From Phoronis australis (lineage: Eukaryota; Phoronida; Phoronidae), in the NCBI GenBank assembly GCA_002633005.1, contig NMRA01000002.1:2576766-2640765 (forward strand): DNA of 64,000 bases, written 5' to 3'. Shown here piece after piece: positions 23,205 through 34,287 of the stretch (position 1 is its first letter; every line of letters starts with the position of its first letter). Made by a program: the position numbers and the translations under genes. Below the pieces are notes generated by a model, which did no database searches, had not been told where the DNA came from, and saw only the letters and a list, made by a program, of their open reading frames with translations.

Positions 23205-26200
23205 CTGTGAGCAACAACCAACACTCTTCAGATTATGAACATTGAACACAGAACATGTCGTACATGTACATGAGATGTTTCTTAAGCAAACGCCTGCTAT
23301 TGTCCTTGAATTTTGTTAGAACTAGACGTTAGGGAATTGCGAGTTGCTGATTTCTCTCCTTCCTTTCAACCCAAACATGGAAATCATGATATAATGAATT
23401 ACGTAATTTATTTATTATAGTGAAAATGTTAAATAGGTTTATAAAATTTCGCCCAGTCCATCGGGCGTTTTAGTCACTGTTGCCAAGTAAACGAATGAAT
23501 ATCGTCTGCCTTTCAAAAATGCATTATGCGTGGAACTTTAAGCTATTTGAAGAGAATAATCATTTTCAGTTAATGAATATCAGAAAAACATCAGAAACTT
23601 TTAGCGTCATTATAAAGTGTTCTTTGGAAATCATTACTAGCATACAAGGTGAACTTCATCAGCAGTACTGAGATTACACAAAACCCGTAATCTATTTTCT
23701 GGCTCAACGTTAGCGTTTCTACCAACTCCTAACTCCAATGTAAAGTACAAATCCTGATCTGACAAAATTGAGATAAAAACGGTTTATTTGTAACAGATCT
23801 GTCTCAAAATGTTATTGCCAGATGTTTTGTTTTTGGAAAGCTTATTTCTTGCTGATGCTCTGTTTGGGAACAAAGATTTCCTATCACAATATTGAAGGTT
23901 CGCGGACATACTTCGTGTGGTCAGCTAACCTAGTTTATTATTATCGCATTCAGCCAGCAACGTTTCTCGAACGTAATGTGACTATTTTCAGTGGTTTATC
24001 AAATCAACAGAAGGCGTACAACTTTATTCTACTTATATTTTAGGAGTTTGCGGAAACGTTTGACATACAACACTTTCCATTTTACTGGTAAGGCCGCTGA
24101 TGTAGTTCTAACATTCAGTCGCTTGGAAACGCAGGGAGTTCGCTTTTGAGCTACGGAATTGAAAATTACGTGCGCAATATTGTCAGTCACAAGACACCTT
24201 GAAAGCTAATATGCTAAATGCAGCTGTAACCATTTACCTTCTTGCTAAATCTACATCGTATATTTTCTCGCTAACAACCTTCACCGATAAAATCAGTACA
24301 TACACGTATATTTAACAAAGCGGAGTGCTGTGTAAACACACAAATTGTGTAGCGACTATTGGTAGTTTGTGGACTGTTTTAGTAGGTGCGAAGTTTTTAT
24401 TCCTTCTTGTTTTGCTTATTTCCTTAAGTTATCGAAATTTTTACGTCATTAATTGTTCGCAAAATTGTTGTTCTCCTCAAACTTGTGCTTTTATCTAGAG
24501 GCAAATTATAGGACCCTGAAATAATTTTTGGCTATTACTATTTTTGTGCAAACTCAAGATAAGTGGCTATTAGTCTGCGCTTGAATACGTTCTGCTTTAT
24601 GCATATGGCTTTCTAGTCAAAGTTTTCACTCAATGAATTTTATATCCGTGCTACAAAATTGAGAAAGAACTCGATATTTCGAGTTCAGACTGGAACTTGT
24701 AGCATTAATGCTGGGGTCATCAAGTGAAAACTATGATTAGAAAATTATCCACGTAAGTTATTATCTACTCTCTAACATATTGAGCTCGAACAAAGGAAAT
24801 TTAAAAAATGCAAAAATAAATTGAAGTTCGATTTCGAATAAAAATATGAGACACCGTGGCCAGATTTTAAAGCCCGTGAAATCGTATTCATTGTCATTTT
24901 CAAAAGCAAAACGCTTAAAGCTATATTCCGCCCTTTTTAACTAGCGAAAAACTAGAATCGAATTAAGCCTTTTACAATTTCGAAAACTTCCTTATCACGA
25001 CTGATAGTACTAGTTAATAATTTCCTGTTACCAAGAAGAACAAACCCTCAACATCACGGACCGAGGTTTTAGACAATTCCAAAATTCATAAATGCCGCGC
25101 AAGGAATTGCACTCATGTAACGCAACAATTACCATTTCATGTGATTACAGTTGTCGGGTTTGGCTCTTCATTCGAGGACCCGAAATGAGTTTGGAGTGAC
25201 GGCTAAATCAGGTGAAATGCGTCTTCAGTCTGCAAGGATAGCTACATGTATATGATGCGGCACTAAGCATCAAGCAATCTAACCTGCCTCAATATAACCA
25301 TCTTGCAACAGAGCAGCACGTACTACCTGCATATAAGCACTACTACCCGCGCCTTTATTGAAGCTACGATTAGGTTATTTCCAAGTTATGGTGCAGTCGC
25401 CGCCATGTAGAACCAAGGTGTGTGTTTTCAAATTAGTCTGGCAGCGTAGTGCAAGTGAACTAGACAAAAAAATACGATGAGAATGAAGAAGGTACACAAA
25501 GGTATTTAAACTGGATACATTTTTTCTTTAAAAGACAAAAAAATCTTACCCTGCATTGTATAAGTAGTATAACTGACCTCGTCGTACGTAGCAGTGTGGT
25601 CGCTAATCTGCAGGCTAGGCGAAAGTAATTATGACCTCGGCAGGTCACCATTTAAAAGTTCCTTGCAGAATACAAAAACATGTATATAGATATTTTTCAG
25701 CTCTTGGAATTACCAAATCTTACACTTAAGTTATATTTTTAATAAAACATTAACATTTGAGGAGACATTTGACAACGAAGTTGACCTCTCAAGTGTTTTT
25801 CGAGGCTAAAATGTGTCCGCTTGCCAATCGTGCACTTTCCGAGAATAGGACAGGTCCGATTGAACAAGCATTTTCTCGAGGATAACATTGTCTGCGTAAA
25901 AAGTCGGTTTTGTCAACAATTCACAATCAAAGATTCTATTTCCAGTTAGTAAAAATTAACGTGTTTATCACTTAGAAATAGTGTACAAGTGGGACGTGAA
26001 TGAGAAAAACCCTGGTCATGTTCGAATTATAGACCGTAGCAAGCGAGGGATGGGGGGGTTTACATGCCCCCCATAGTTTGCAGTCGACATCGTGAAACTG
26101 TAATGAACGCATAGGTATAGAGCCCAGAACATGGGACAGTAGAGAAAAGATGGACCAAGCAAAGCATGTAAAAGACGCAAAGTTTAAGAGAACTGTTGCC

Positions 26201-26719
26201 AACTGTCAGTTTCAGAATTACCTTTTGGGGGTCCACGGCCATCAATTTGTTTAGATTCACAAAATGCATTTGAAAGCCTGTTTGTAATCACAGGCTTCGA
26301 AAAAGATCGCCAAATCTTGTTTCGCTTTAAATTCAAGAAGACACTGTGTTTCTCCTTGCCAGGCAATCACCCCCTTTGATAAAGGATATCAGATTCGTCT
26401 GAAGCTCGCTTTTTCCTTTACATCTTGAATATCGTATGTGGCGATGTACGTTGGAAGCTTGACGACGAAGGACGCCGAATATAACATCAATTAATGCATA
26501 CCTCCTGTTTTGAAATTACATATCTTTTGTATTCAGTCCCAGGACGGCCTGGTGATGGCATCCAAGTCTACCATTGTCTCTTTCTTCTTACAGCCTTAAG
26601 GACTTCAGCTTTAATTTGAAGCCATCTTAAATAGTTACCTCAGATTATGTTAAGATGCTTTTTGTTCGTTTTTGTTGTACTCGATAATTTAACTAAAATG
26701 TTAATCGTTGGTTAATGTG
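23205..26719. other. Intergenic, AT-rich; no gene seen
   Basis: About 3.5 kb upstream of gene C with only short open frames. Nothing shows motif support or splice sites joining to coding sequence. Confidence 0.5.
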
Positions 26720-26966
26720 CAGGGGTCCGTTCCAACAAAGCTGACTTAGCTAAGACAGCTTTTAGTAAATGTTAACATAAAACTTAAATTTGTCTCAAGA
26801 CCGTTCCAAGAAATAGATCTTAAATTTGAGTTAAGTTTATGATAAAAGTTTTGTCTTAATTTAGACTGTCTTACTGCATGAGACAGTTTCAAAATTTGAA
26901 AGTTAAGACAAATCTTAGACATAAGTCAAAATTGAACTTAAGCCAGTTTCTTGGAACTGACCCCTG
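26720..26966. mobile_element. Palindromic MITE with CAGGGGTC ends
   Basis: The left end reads CAGGGGTCCGTTCCAA; the right end read on the other strand is CAGGGGTCAGTTCCAA. Similarity between the arms continues inward through A/T-rich CTTAAG and GTCTTA strings, so nearly the whole 247 bp is an imperfect palindrome with no coding capacity. A diverged copy lies at 44527-44741. No clear target-site duplication was seen. Confidence 0.7.
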
Positions 26967-26973
26967 GTCCTTG

Positions 26974-27520
26974 GTTATAAACACCAGGACATTTCATATT
27001 TCTGCAATTGAATTTTTGTTCTCTTGCAATAACGTTTTATCCATAACATCAGTAAAAATTATTGTACTTCCGCTTTTATGCAAGTTCTATCCCATCGTGG
27101 TCCAAATACTTCTATTGTATCTATAAGCCAGGTATTAACTTGTCGATATGGTGTCCGTCTGTTACAAAAATGTTGGAATTTAAATTTCAAACAAATCCTT
27201 CTAAAATTAGTGGTTAATTAACCGGTGTCATGATTAATATCCCAATAATTTTTGGTTTATAAAAACCATCAGTAAAAGTTGTTGTACTCTCTCTTTTATT
27301 CAAGTTCATTTTTGAGGGTCTTCTTATCGCTCGGGGTCCAAACAGTCCGTCTTATTTACAAACCCTATTAAAATCTCGACTTGAGCGATATGGTGTCCAT
27401 GGTTACTAAACTATCGTTTGCAAGAAATGTTTTGAATTTGAAAGTTTAAATAAATTGTGTTAATTAGTCGTTAATTAGTAGGTGTCTGAATAAAAACCCC
27501 AGACATTTTGATGTATGGTT
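26974..27520. repeat. Two diverged tandem units of about 220-250 bp
   Basis: Strings such as CATCAGTAAAAATTATTGTAC (27046) and CATCAGTAAAAGTTGTTGTAC (27267), GGTCCAAA, and CGATATGGTGTCC recur in the same order about 220 bases apart. The units are non-coding and the boundaries approximate. Confidence 0.55.
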
Positions 27521-27765
27521 GCATCACTTTAATTTGAGGGGCAATTCAAACGAAACAGACTTAAAACGAATATTGCACGCAAAATTTTGCTTAAATTTAG
27601 TTTTGCAATCATTACTGTAAAGAAAGTCCTCCGGCTCCTCTAACTGTATCTTTAATTTTACGCAGCCGTTTTTGTCAGAATAGAGACTGAAAATGTTATT
27701 AGTTGTATTGTTTTGTTTTGTTTTGTTGTTCTGTTTGATTGGCATGACCCCTGAGTTAGGTACGG

Positions 27766-28338
27766 TGATGATGTAATTTGTTTACTGCAGAATAGTATGG
27801 AAATTTCTGGAAGACTCTTTGCATAACAGTGATTAATGCAGTCTGGAATATTCTCGAGACTAGTACATGTTCGTAGAATGGTTGGGTAGATTCAGGAAAA
27901 GAACAAAGCATTAGGCTATAAATACACAAGCAAGAGTTTGTGTTAGTCAGTTAATCAGAGTTAATCAGAAGTTAAGCACCTCAGCAGTCGGAGTTAATTA
28001 GAAGAAAAGAAGTTAAGCAGTTAAAGAGTTGAAGTGAAGAGAATCAGCAGTTACAGCGATTGTCAATAGACAGCCAGCTATAGAGACAGAAGGTTATTGA
28101 ATCAACGAGTGTAACAGTTGCTGGAAGTGTCTCAGAAGTTCATCATAAGTCAAGTCTTCGCAGCACTGGCTGGAGCATAGAACAGACATTACGTCGGACG
28201 TTTTGTTTGAGTATGCCTGTGAACATACGATTAATAAAGGATTAACTCGAACCAGTCTACAGCCTATAGTCGCACCGAAAGCTATTAGCACCGGTCTGTA
28301 ACAACCTGCGCCCACCCACGCACGGGGAAAACGTGACA
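27766..28338 (+). mobile_element. Probable solo LTR of a retrotransposon
   Basis: The segment has the order expected of an LTR: a TATAAATA box at 27917, a purine-rich transcribed region with GTTAATCAG-type runs, an AATAAA signal at 28233, and a terminal CGTGACA at 28338. No gag or pol frame lies on either side, so it would be a solo LTR. The 5' boundary is uncertain (the TGATG at 27766 is my best guess) and I could not confirm a target-site duplication. Confidence 0.45.
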
Positions 28339-28791
28339 GTTTTCAATACCGTTGCGAAAGAAACTCATAAAATTTTACTTCAATGACTAGACTGGAAGCT
28401 ACGTGATTCTTCACTGTACATATCGGATTCCTTCGCATTTTACATTATTGATAAACACTACTGTAAATTAACCAAGGTCCATCTTTTAATGACTTCTCAA
28501 CGTGAAAACCTCAGCTAAAAGAATCGAACTACGTAATCTTTTCTTCTGTCAAGCTATTTTCATGATACCGGATCTTAATGCTGACCGAAATATATTTAAA
28601 ATGTTCACACAGTAAATATCCACCCTTTTGTTTCACGTAACATCGAGGCACAGTAGAAAACAATTGTTAAGATCATAAGAGTATAAGAGCGAAAGACTGA
28701 CCAGTTACAATAAAGTTTTACAAAATGACTGGCGTAAGTTCATATCGCGTATTTCCTACATTTGCATTTCATTCTTCTGAGAAGCATCAAT
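28339..28791. other. Downstream flank of gene D; no gene seen
   Basis: AT-rich spacer between the LTR-like element and the stop codon at 28792. No obvious minus-strand AATAAA close to the stop. Confidence 0.4.
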
Positions 28792-29310
28792 TTAGAAAGT
28801 CCGTTTATCAAACTCTTCCTCAGTTGTCGCTGTAGGCCTGGCGCTTTGATTCCTTTGCGGCGGTCTTCTACCGCGTTTACCAGACGGCCGTTTGCCCGCG
28901 CCTCTTCCAGAACCCTTCTTTCCAGCTCCTCTTCCACTGCTTCGCCCCTTTCCTTTACCTTTACCCTTGCCACTCCCTCTCCCTTTACCTTTCCCTCGAC
29001 CGCGACCTTTGCCGGATGTTGACGGCACGGGCGAAGCAGGTAGGCGCTTGCGAGGAATGTTGTAAGGGTTATTCAGCGTTGTCATGGCCCGGCGAACACT
29101 TGTTGAGCTTGCACGAAGCAAAGTGTGATCTGTAACGGGCCTCCAGGAAGAAAATTCGGCTTCCCTATACATTTCATCGTTTGTTAATGCCTGGTGTTGT
29201 ATTGGTGGTTGTTCGCCTGTTCTCCACGTGGAGTAGGGCGGCACAGGTTCTGCCGGCCATTTGCGACGATAGGGAACGAAAGAGGCTGGCTTGCACGCTG
29301 ATTCGAATCT
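28792..29310 (-). CDS. Gene D exon: smallest array member, GK-rich block plus NQSAR
   Basis: Function unknown. The exon begins after the acceptor CTCCCTACAG at 29311 with R-F-E-S-A-C-K-P-A-S in phase 0, and ends at a TAA (28792) after 172 residues. It aligns with the first exon of the neighbour at 30283: R-[YF]-E-S at the start, D-E-M-[YF] with a W-x-P block near residue 55, then a GKGRGRGKGKGRGSGKG-type basic block, then R-N-Q-S-A-R-P-T. It stops about 15 residues after the NQSAR tag, so the phase-1 module and C-terminal domain of its paralogues are missing. No start codon exon was found. It could be a truncated gene or an alternative last exon of a transcript starting further right. Confidence 0.65.
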   Translation of the reverse strand, partial: RFESACKPASFVPYRRKWPAEPVPPYSTWRTGEQPPIQHQALTNDEMYREAEFSSWRPVTDHTLLRASSTSVRRAMTTLNNPYNIPRKRLPASPVPSTSGKGRGRGKGKGRGSGKGKGKGKGRSSGRGAGKKGSGRGAGKRPSGKRGRRPPQRNQSARPTATTEEEFDKRTF

Positions 29311-29471
29311 CTGTAGGGAGATGGCATGGTGGATGCAAACACATTATGTGAATAAAGTCAGTAGTAATATAAAATTGATCATGGTATCACCATAAGCACG
29401 TTTAATGTCACAATGAGTTGCAATCCGTTTGCGTGTTTCAAGAGAAGTTACATAGTTGTCAGTATTATATC

Positions 29472-29477
29472 TTTATT
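29472..29477 (-). terminator. Candidate poly(A) signal for gene E-prime
   Basis: AATAAA on the minus strand, about 150 bases downstream of the stop at 29623. Confidence 0.5.
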
Positions 29478-29622
29478 TTTCTGGGGGATCCGTGATAATC
29501 TACATAGGTGTACTTACGAATTAAACAGATTTTATACTTTCAAGATGTTGTTAGTGATGCTAAAGAGTGAATATCACTTCATTCAGTGCTGTTTCATTGC
29601 TCTGTCTACGATACAGTTTAGT

Positions 29623-29978
29623 TTAAATTCTATCTGAAGGCCGAACAGCACAGACATATGTCGGCTGCTTACATCCCCTGTTCATCACTAACTGCGGTTT
29701 TATGTCCTCGGATTCAAGGTTCAGACAACATTGGCGGTTTGATCCCATACCACAGTGCACGGAATACCTCGTCCGCTTATCGTCTGCAGTTACCGTGTAT
29801 TTGACACGATGTCTTGAGACTGCGTAGTCGTAACGAAAGACCCATTGGAGCAAGTTGACACTTGAGAGCAGATTGTCAACAGCAAAATGTGCGAAGAGAA
29901 AGTTTCTAGTACCCAGGGTGCTGTGGTAGGTATCGTACGTGATTAGACGTTGAATGAGCAACGTGTTGTTGACCATAT
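29623..29978 (-). CDS. Gene E-prime last exon with the phase-1 helical module
   Basis: The exon begins after the acceptor TTTCGGTTTTAG with AT, completing a GAT codon with the G left by the donor at 30283. The first residues are therefore D-M-V-N-N-T-L-L-I-Q-R-L. This matches the exon starts of G (D-I-L-D-N-A-R-L-I-Q-D) and I (D-I-V-D-N-A-R-L-I-Q-D). About 118 residues are encoded, ending at a TAA, with the helical module first and then a tail with several cysteines. The C-terminal CxxC domain is absent. Confidence 0.7.
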
Positions 29979-30282
29979 CTAAAACCGAAACAAACCATGA
30001 GTTGACGACAGATCTTGACGAAAGTTGAGTCAGAATATTACAACTTGTGTTTCTGAAGAGATTTCAAAACTCGTGCTACTGGGTCTACAACAATCTTGTT
30101 CTTGCTATTGTAGTTAGTTGTTGATTTTGCTGTCGTGATTGAAGCTTCTATCATCAACGTCGTGTAAACAACTTGTTAGTAAAAAACGACCTTATGTGGT
30201 TTCCGTTTAACAGGAAAACATTCAACATGGTGCATTATTTGTCCACGCCTTTCAAGACGTCAGTAATGCAACATATACTAAC

Positions 30283-31030
30283 CGTCAATTAAATCCAGCA
30301 ATGCAAAATTTGTTACGGGCAATTTAGATGTAGGAACACATTCGATTTCCTTTCTGTAGCAAGGATGGTCTTCCCAAGGCATCTCATTATTTGACGATCT
30401 CACATTTGCACGGTCACCACAATAATTGTTTTCTCCATTATAAGCCTCATATGCAAGCGACAGCGCCATGAGTCGTCTTTTCATCAGATAAACTGTGTTC
30501 TCGTCGGATGCGTCTTCCTTAATCATCCTGCTGCGATAAATGCGTTGATCAGAATTTGCTGTCGATAGACTTTCACGCGACAGACCGCAAGAAGTCCCTG
30601 GCGTTGCCAATGTCTCGGTTGGTCGTGCACTTTGATTTTTCGAAGGCTTGCCTTTTCCGGAACCTTTGCTGCCACTTTTTTTTCCTTTACTGCCTCCGGA
30701 CCCAGTCTTACCTCTCCCAGATCCCCTTTTACCCTTCCCAGATCCCTTTTTCCCCTTTCCCCCTTTCTTACTTCCTCCACCATTGCCTTTTCCGCCTTTT
30801 CCGCCTTTTCCTCCTTTATCCTTTGCATCCTCATTTGTGACGAGACTTCCCATGATGGGTTCCCAAGCGTAGTACTCGGCTCCTGAGAACATCTCGTCTG
30901 GTCCAAGAGGAACGTGCGGTGGGTCGGGCTGAGGACCTATTCTCCACGTTTGGACGGGAGGAGGGCCCGATTCTGGAACGCTTCCACGATATGGGTTCAC
31001 GGAAGCTGGCTTAGCCGTCGATTCATATCT
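30283..31030 (-). CDS. Gene E-prime first visible exon: GK-rich block plus NQSAR
   Basis: Function unknown. It starts after the acceptor TTTCCCTACAG with R-Y-E-S-T-A-K-P-A-S (phase 0) and ends at 30283 before GTTAGT (phase 1). The 748 bases plus the 356 of the next exon make exactly 368 codons, including the stop. It shows D-E-M-F-S-G-A-E-Y-Y-A-W-E-P-I near residue 45, a basic block of GGKGGKG, GSGKGKRGSGRGK and similar runs at about 75-125, then K-N-Q-S-A-R-P-T and an acidic tail. It is closest to gene D and to the broken copy at 32290-32980. No ATG precedes the D-E-M-F block, so an upstream start exon is needed and was not found. Confidence 0.7.
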
Positions 31031-31694
31031 CTGTAGGGAAAGGTAAAGCTGTTCATGCTATTGCTGAGAAGGTAGGAGTAAAAGTTTACTGTGAAAGATG
31101 AGGTACGCCTTCAGGATGCCCGGTTACCAAAATTAATGTTTGTTGTTTGCTTTTGAAAAGCCACAAAAACAACTTTTGATCTACACTATTTATCTTCATG
31201 AAGTTGGTCGCAAATTGTTCCTTAGTTAATTGGGAGACTTTCAAGCAGCAACGTGTTGACTGGTCATGTTTGAACGGATAGTACTGACCTCTAGAGGATG
31301 AGGAGAAGGCAAGTTAAGTTCGTTTTTGTTGAAAACGCATCACGTCTAATTACATGAACATACACTGTGAATGACCTTTTCACAACCCCAGCATTGCGTG
31401 GCACACTGTGCTCCTTGACAATAACAGTGCCATGAAATGGACTGCAACACGTGTAAAACCATCAAAAACATTCCCCTTTTTTTCTAGTTGCATTTCCTTC
31501 CTGCATAGCGCTTAATTATGCAATCTGACAACGTACATCTATCAAACCGGAATACACAATTTATTGGCATGATAGCATCGGTTTCAATTCAACAAGCCTG
31601 GACAATTTTATGACTTGCTGAGGCGGTGTGCCTTTTTGAGTTACAATCCATTTTTTGTAAGAGCACATTACATGAAAATGCAAAACTAATACTA
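31031..31694. other. Spacer between E-prime and E; no gene seen
   Basis: Non-coding by eye. It may hold an unrecognised first exon or promoter of the unit to its left. Confidence 0.35.
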
Positions 31695-31700
31695 TTTATT
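31695..31700 (-). terminator. Candidate poly(A) signal for gene E
   Basis: AATAAA on the minus strand, about 140 bases downstream of the stop at 31840. Confidence 0.45.
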
Positions 31701-31839
31701 TCTCACTTTGCGTTCCAGAAGTTAACAACGTTACAGTATTGTCACTTAATGAAAATGAACAAAAGGCACACTGCATTATTGCGTGCGATGAAGTTCCATA
31801 TACAACACCCAGCTTCACACAGCGTTTACGAGATGGGAG

Positions 31840-32027
31840 TTACCCTTGACTTTCATCAATTGTAATATTATATCTCATGTCGCAGTTAATGCAAAATTGT
31901 TCAACAGTGTCCGTTGCAATTCTGAGATTATTCATTGAATTCTTAATGGTACAGTCGTCGAGTTGTAGGATCCAACAGTTTTCATGGCACATAGCATCTT
32001 GAACCATGTGACTATTCTTGATGATAT
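31840..32027 (-). CDS. Gene E last exon with the phase-1 helical module
   Basis: After an acceptor ending TTTGTAG at 32028 the exon starts AT, completing a GAT codon with the G of the donor at 32290, and reads D-I-I-K-N-S-H-M-V-Q-D-A-M. It aligns with the equivalent exons of G, I and E-prime. It runs 62 codons to a TAA. The module is followed by a short tail with several cysteines, and there is no CxxC ... CxH domain. The conserved phase and sequence support its being a real exon even though its partner exon is frameshifted. Confidence 0.65.
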
Positions 32028-32289
32028 CTACAAATGAAAATGAATGCTATGTCATTGATGTATTACTTCGTCAGAAACTCAATCACGTAATATGCACCTC
32101 TATTACTATAACAACCACGGAATAACCAAAATATTTAACTCTGTCAATAAAGAATGGTCGTTCAAGATTGAAGTTCAGATTGTTGTGCTCAACTAAGTAT
32201 TCTGAACCAACACGTACAATGCAATGATCATAACGTGTGCGTGTACAATGGCTTGATATAAAATGACTGAAACATGAATGACTACTCAC

Positions 32290-32980
32290 CATGAATCACT
32301 CCACGACTTGCGAATGGAGCAACATAAGATTCCTGTGACCATTTCTCCTTATCACCCAGCATTCCAGTTTGAAAAAAGTTTCTCGCTTTCTGGTATGTGA
32401 TTATTCTGAGATACGTGAGATTCCGCATCGCTGGTTTCTGGCCTTTTTTGTTTCCGCTACCTCTCCCACCAGATCCCTTCCCTTTTTTTCCTGAACCTTT
32501 TCCACCGGAACCTTTTCCCTTTTTTCCTCCTTTAGTCCCCTTCTTTTCCTTTCCCGTTTCTTTGCTCGAGCTAAGGGATGCCGAGTAGTCTGACTTTGGC
32601 CGCTCTCTCGTTCGTCACCAGCATTAACAACACTGCTCCCAATGATCGGATCCCAGTCAAAAAACACGTCTCCGCGGACAATTTTCTTTGTACCGAAATA
32701 TATAGGCATAGGTGTTGAATGTATGTAGATCACAGATGAATATGGCTCATTCAAGTACTCCCAAGGCGCTAATCTTTGACTTGCTTTGTTCACGATGCAT
32801 TGGTGAGAAGGTTGGGGTCGAAGACTTTCTCCGGTTCGTGCTCTCGAGTAATGAGGAATATTCAACTCATAATTGCTCTTAGGGAAGGGGCGAGGTGCCG
32901 ACATTTTTCTCAGATGACTGGAATTTCTGTTGGGAGAGGTATAATACTTTACAGGCTGGCATTTCAGCTCGTCTTGGTAT
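32290..32980 (-). pseudogene. Gene E first visible exon, frameshifted inside or just before the basic block
   Basis: This exon is a paralogue of the one at 30283-31030. It starts R-Y-Q-D-E-L, has a W-D-P-I-I-G-S-S-V block (compare W-E-P-I-M-G-S-L-V), and then leaves frame. The glycine/lysine block (KKGKGSGGKGSGKKGKG) is read in another frame from about 32581 down to a phase-1 donor ATTCATG|GTGAGT at 32290. The first frame runs on to a stop at 32401, giving an atypical Lys/Arg/Glu-rich stretch, and the second has a stop near 32617, so the shift lies between about 32617 and 32560. The downstream exon fits only the second frame. The cause could be a true pseudogene, a one-base assembly error, or an intron shorter than 60 bases. 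Confidence 0.6.
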
Positions 32981-34287
32981 CTACACGTTGGCTTTGTGCT
33001 GAACTAAGATGAACGCACAGTCACCTGTTTCTGCACTAAACCGACCATGGTGCGTTTGCCGACGGCCTTATATCCAGTGCAGCGTACAATGAAGAAGATG
33101 AAAACTCTATCTCCGATTCAAATATTTTTTTGCGTTTATAGACAGCGGTGAGTATTAAAACTGTGGATGAAGATTTTACAAAGGATTGTAACTCAAGATG
33201 ACATTTCTCACACGTATGGTTGTTATGAACACTCGCTTGTAAGCAGGCTTTGCGGTAATTTTTGACGGCACTGTTCAAACAAGTAAATTCAAATGAAGAG
33301 ATGTAAAACCAGATCCCGATGCTAACAGCAGGGGACTGTTTCGTGAAAGTGACCTGAGAGCAATAAGGTTTAGATACATAATGGTGAGCGTGTCATAGTC
33401 TAGATATAATTGATGGACGTTATATTTATCTCAGTAACTAGCTGTTATCAAAGACTTTGCTCTCATGCTTAAAGAAGGTTTAATCACTTTTTAGGAAATA
33501 AAAGTGTGGCCAAGCGTCTGGCTTAAAGCTAATACCACTTTTCATGGAACAAATCCCAGTTGATTTGCAATCCAGTTTTACAAAAGGTCAATCATAACTC
33601 GTTTTCAAGTAGTGTTACCTTCTAGGATAGTTCATGGTATTTTCGTCATGATACAAGTAACGTAGCGTTGGAAAATGTGTTCATAGTGAAACAGTCATCA
33701 GATTTTGTATCAAAATGGATTGCATCTCAAACCGTATACACAATAATACGACGACACAAGAGCCCTGCGTCCCTGTGTCCCAAACGTTTTAAGTAACGCA
33801 GGGATTCTCAATGTCGAACGTATTTATTATCTTAAAATGGGCCACACGCAAAAGGTTTCAAAGGGATACCAGGAATGCATACAAGCAAAGGAGAATTACA
33901 GAACCAATCAACTACGGCCAACCAAGGAGCGCGTCCAATATTTTAAAGGTTTGAGGTACAATCCATTCGGATTGGTCTTCACAGCGCAGATTTCTCCTTT
34001 ATACGATATCAGCACATGATGTATATAGAATGATCAAACGTTCCGTCTTATTTGTTGGTTCGATGACAATACGAGTTGACCAGCATATGAATAGTTCCAA
34101 TAGAACAAAACTATGAAATAAACATTGATTAAAAGAATCAATGTAAATCTATTCTCATTGATAGCTGTTTAGATGAGAACCAATTACATTCAAGTAAAAT
34201 GAACGGAGGTCTAACCCATCTGGGCGTCGTTGATTTTCGGAAGAGCTGTTCCCGGCTATTGCTTAAAAGTATAAAAATCTGTCAGGT
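32981..34287. other. Intergenic; no gene seen
   Basis: A short ATG frame on the minus strand near 33050 (M-V-G-L-V-Q-K-Q, then GTGACT) looks like a possible start exon, but the implied intron would be only about 50 bases and out of phase with the exon at 32980. Nothing else is supported. Confidence 0.4.

Noticed and set aside
32401-32560. Lys/Arg/Glu-rich continuation of the first frame of gene E
   Set aside because: The neighbouring frame gives the Gly/Lys block, a phase-correct donor and a conserved next exon, so this stretch is out of frame.
33020-33060. Small ATG exon (M-V-G-L-V-Q-K-Q) before gene E
   Set aside because: The implied intron is only about 50 bases and the phases do not agree.
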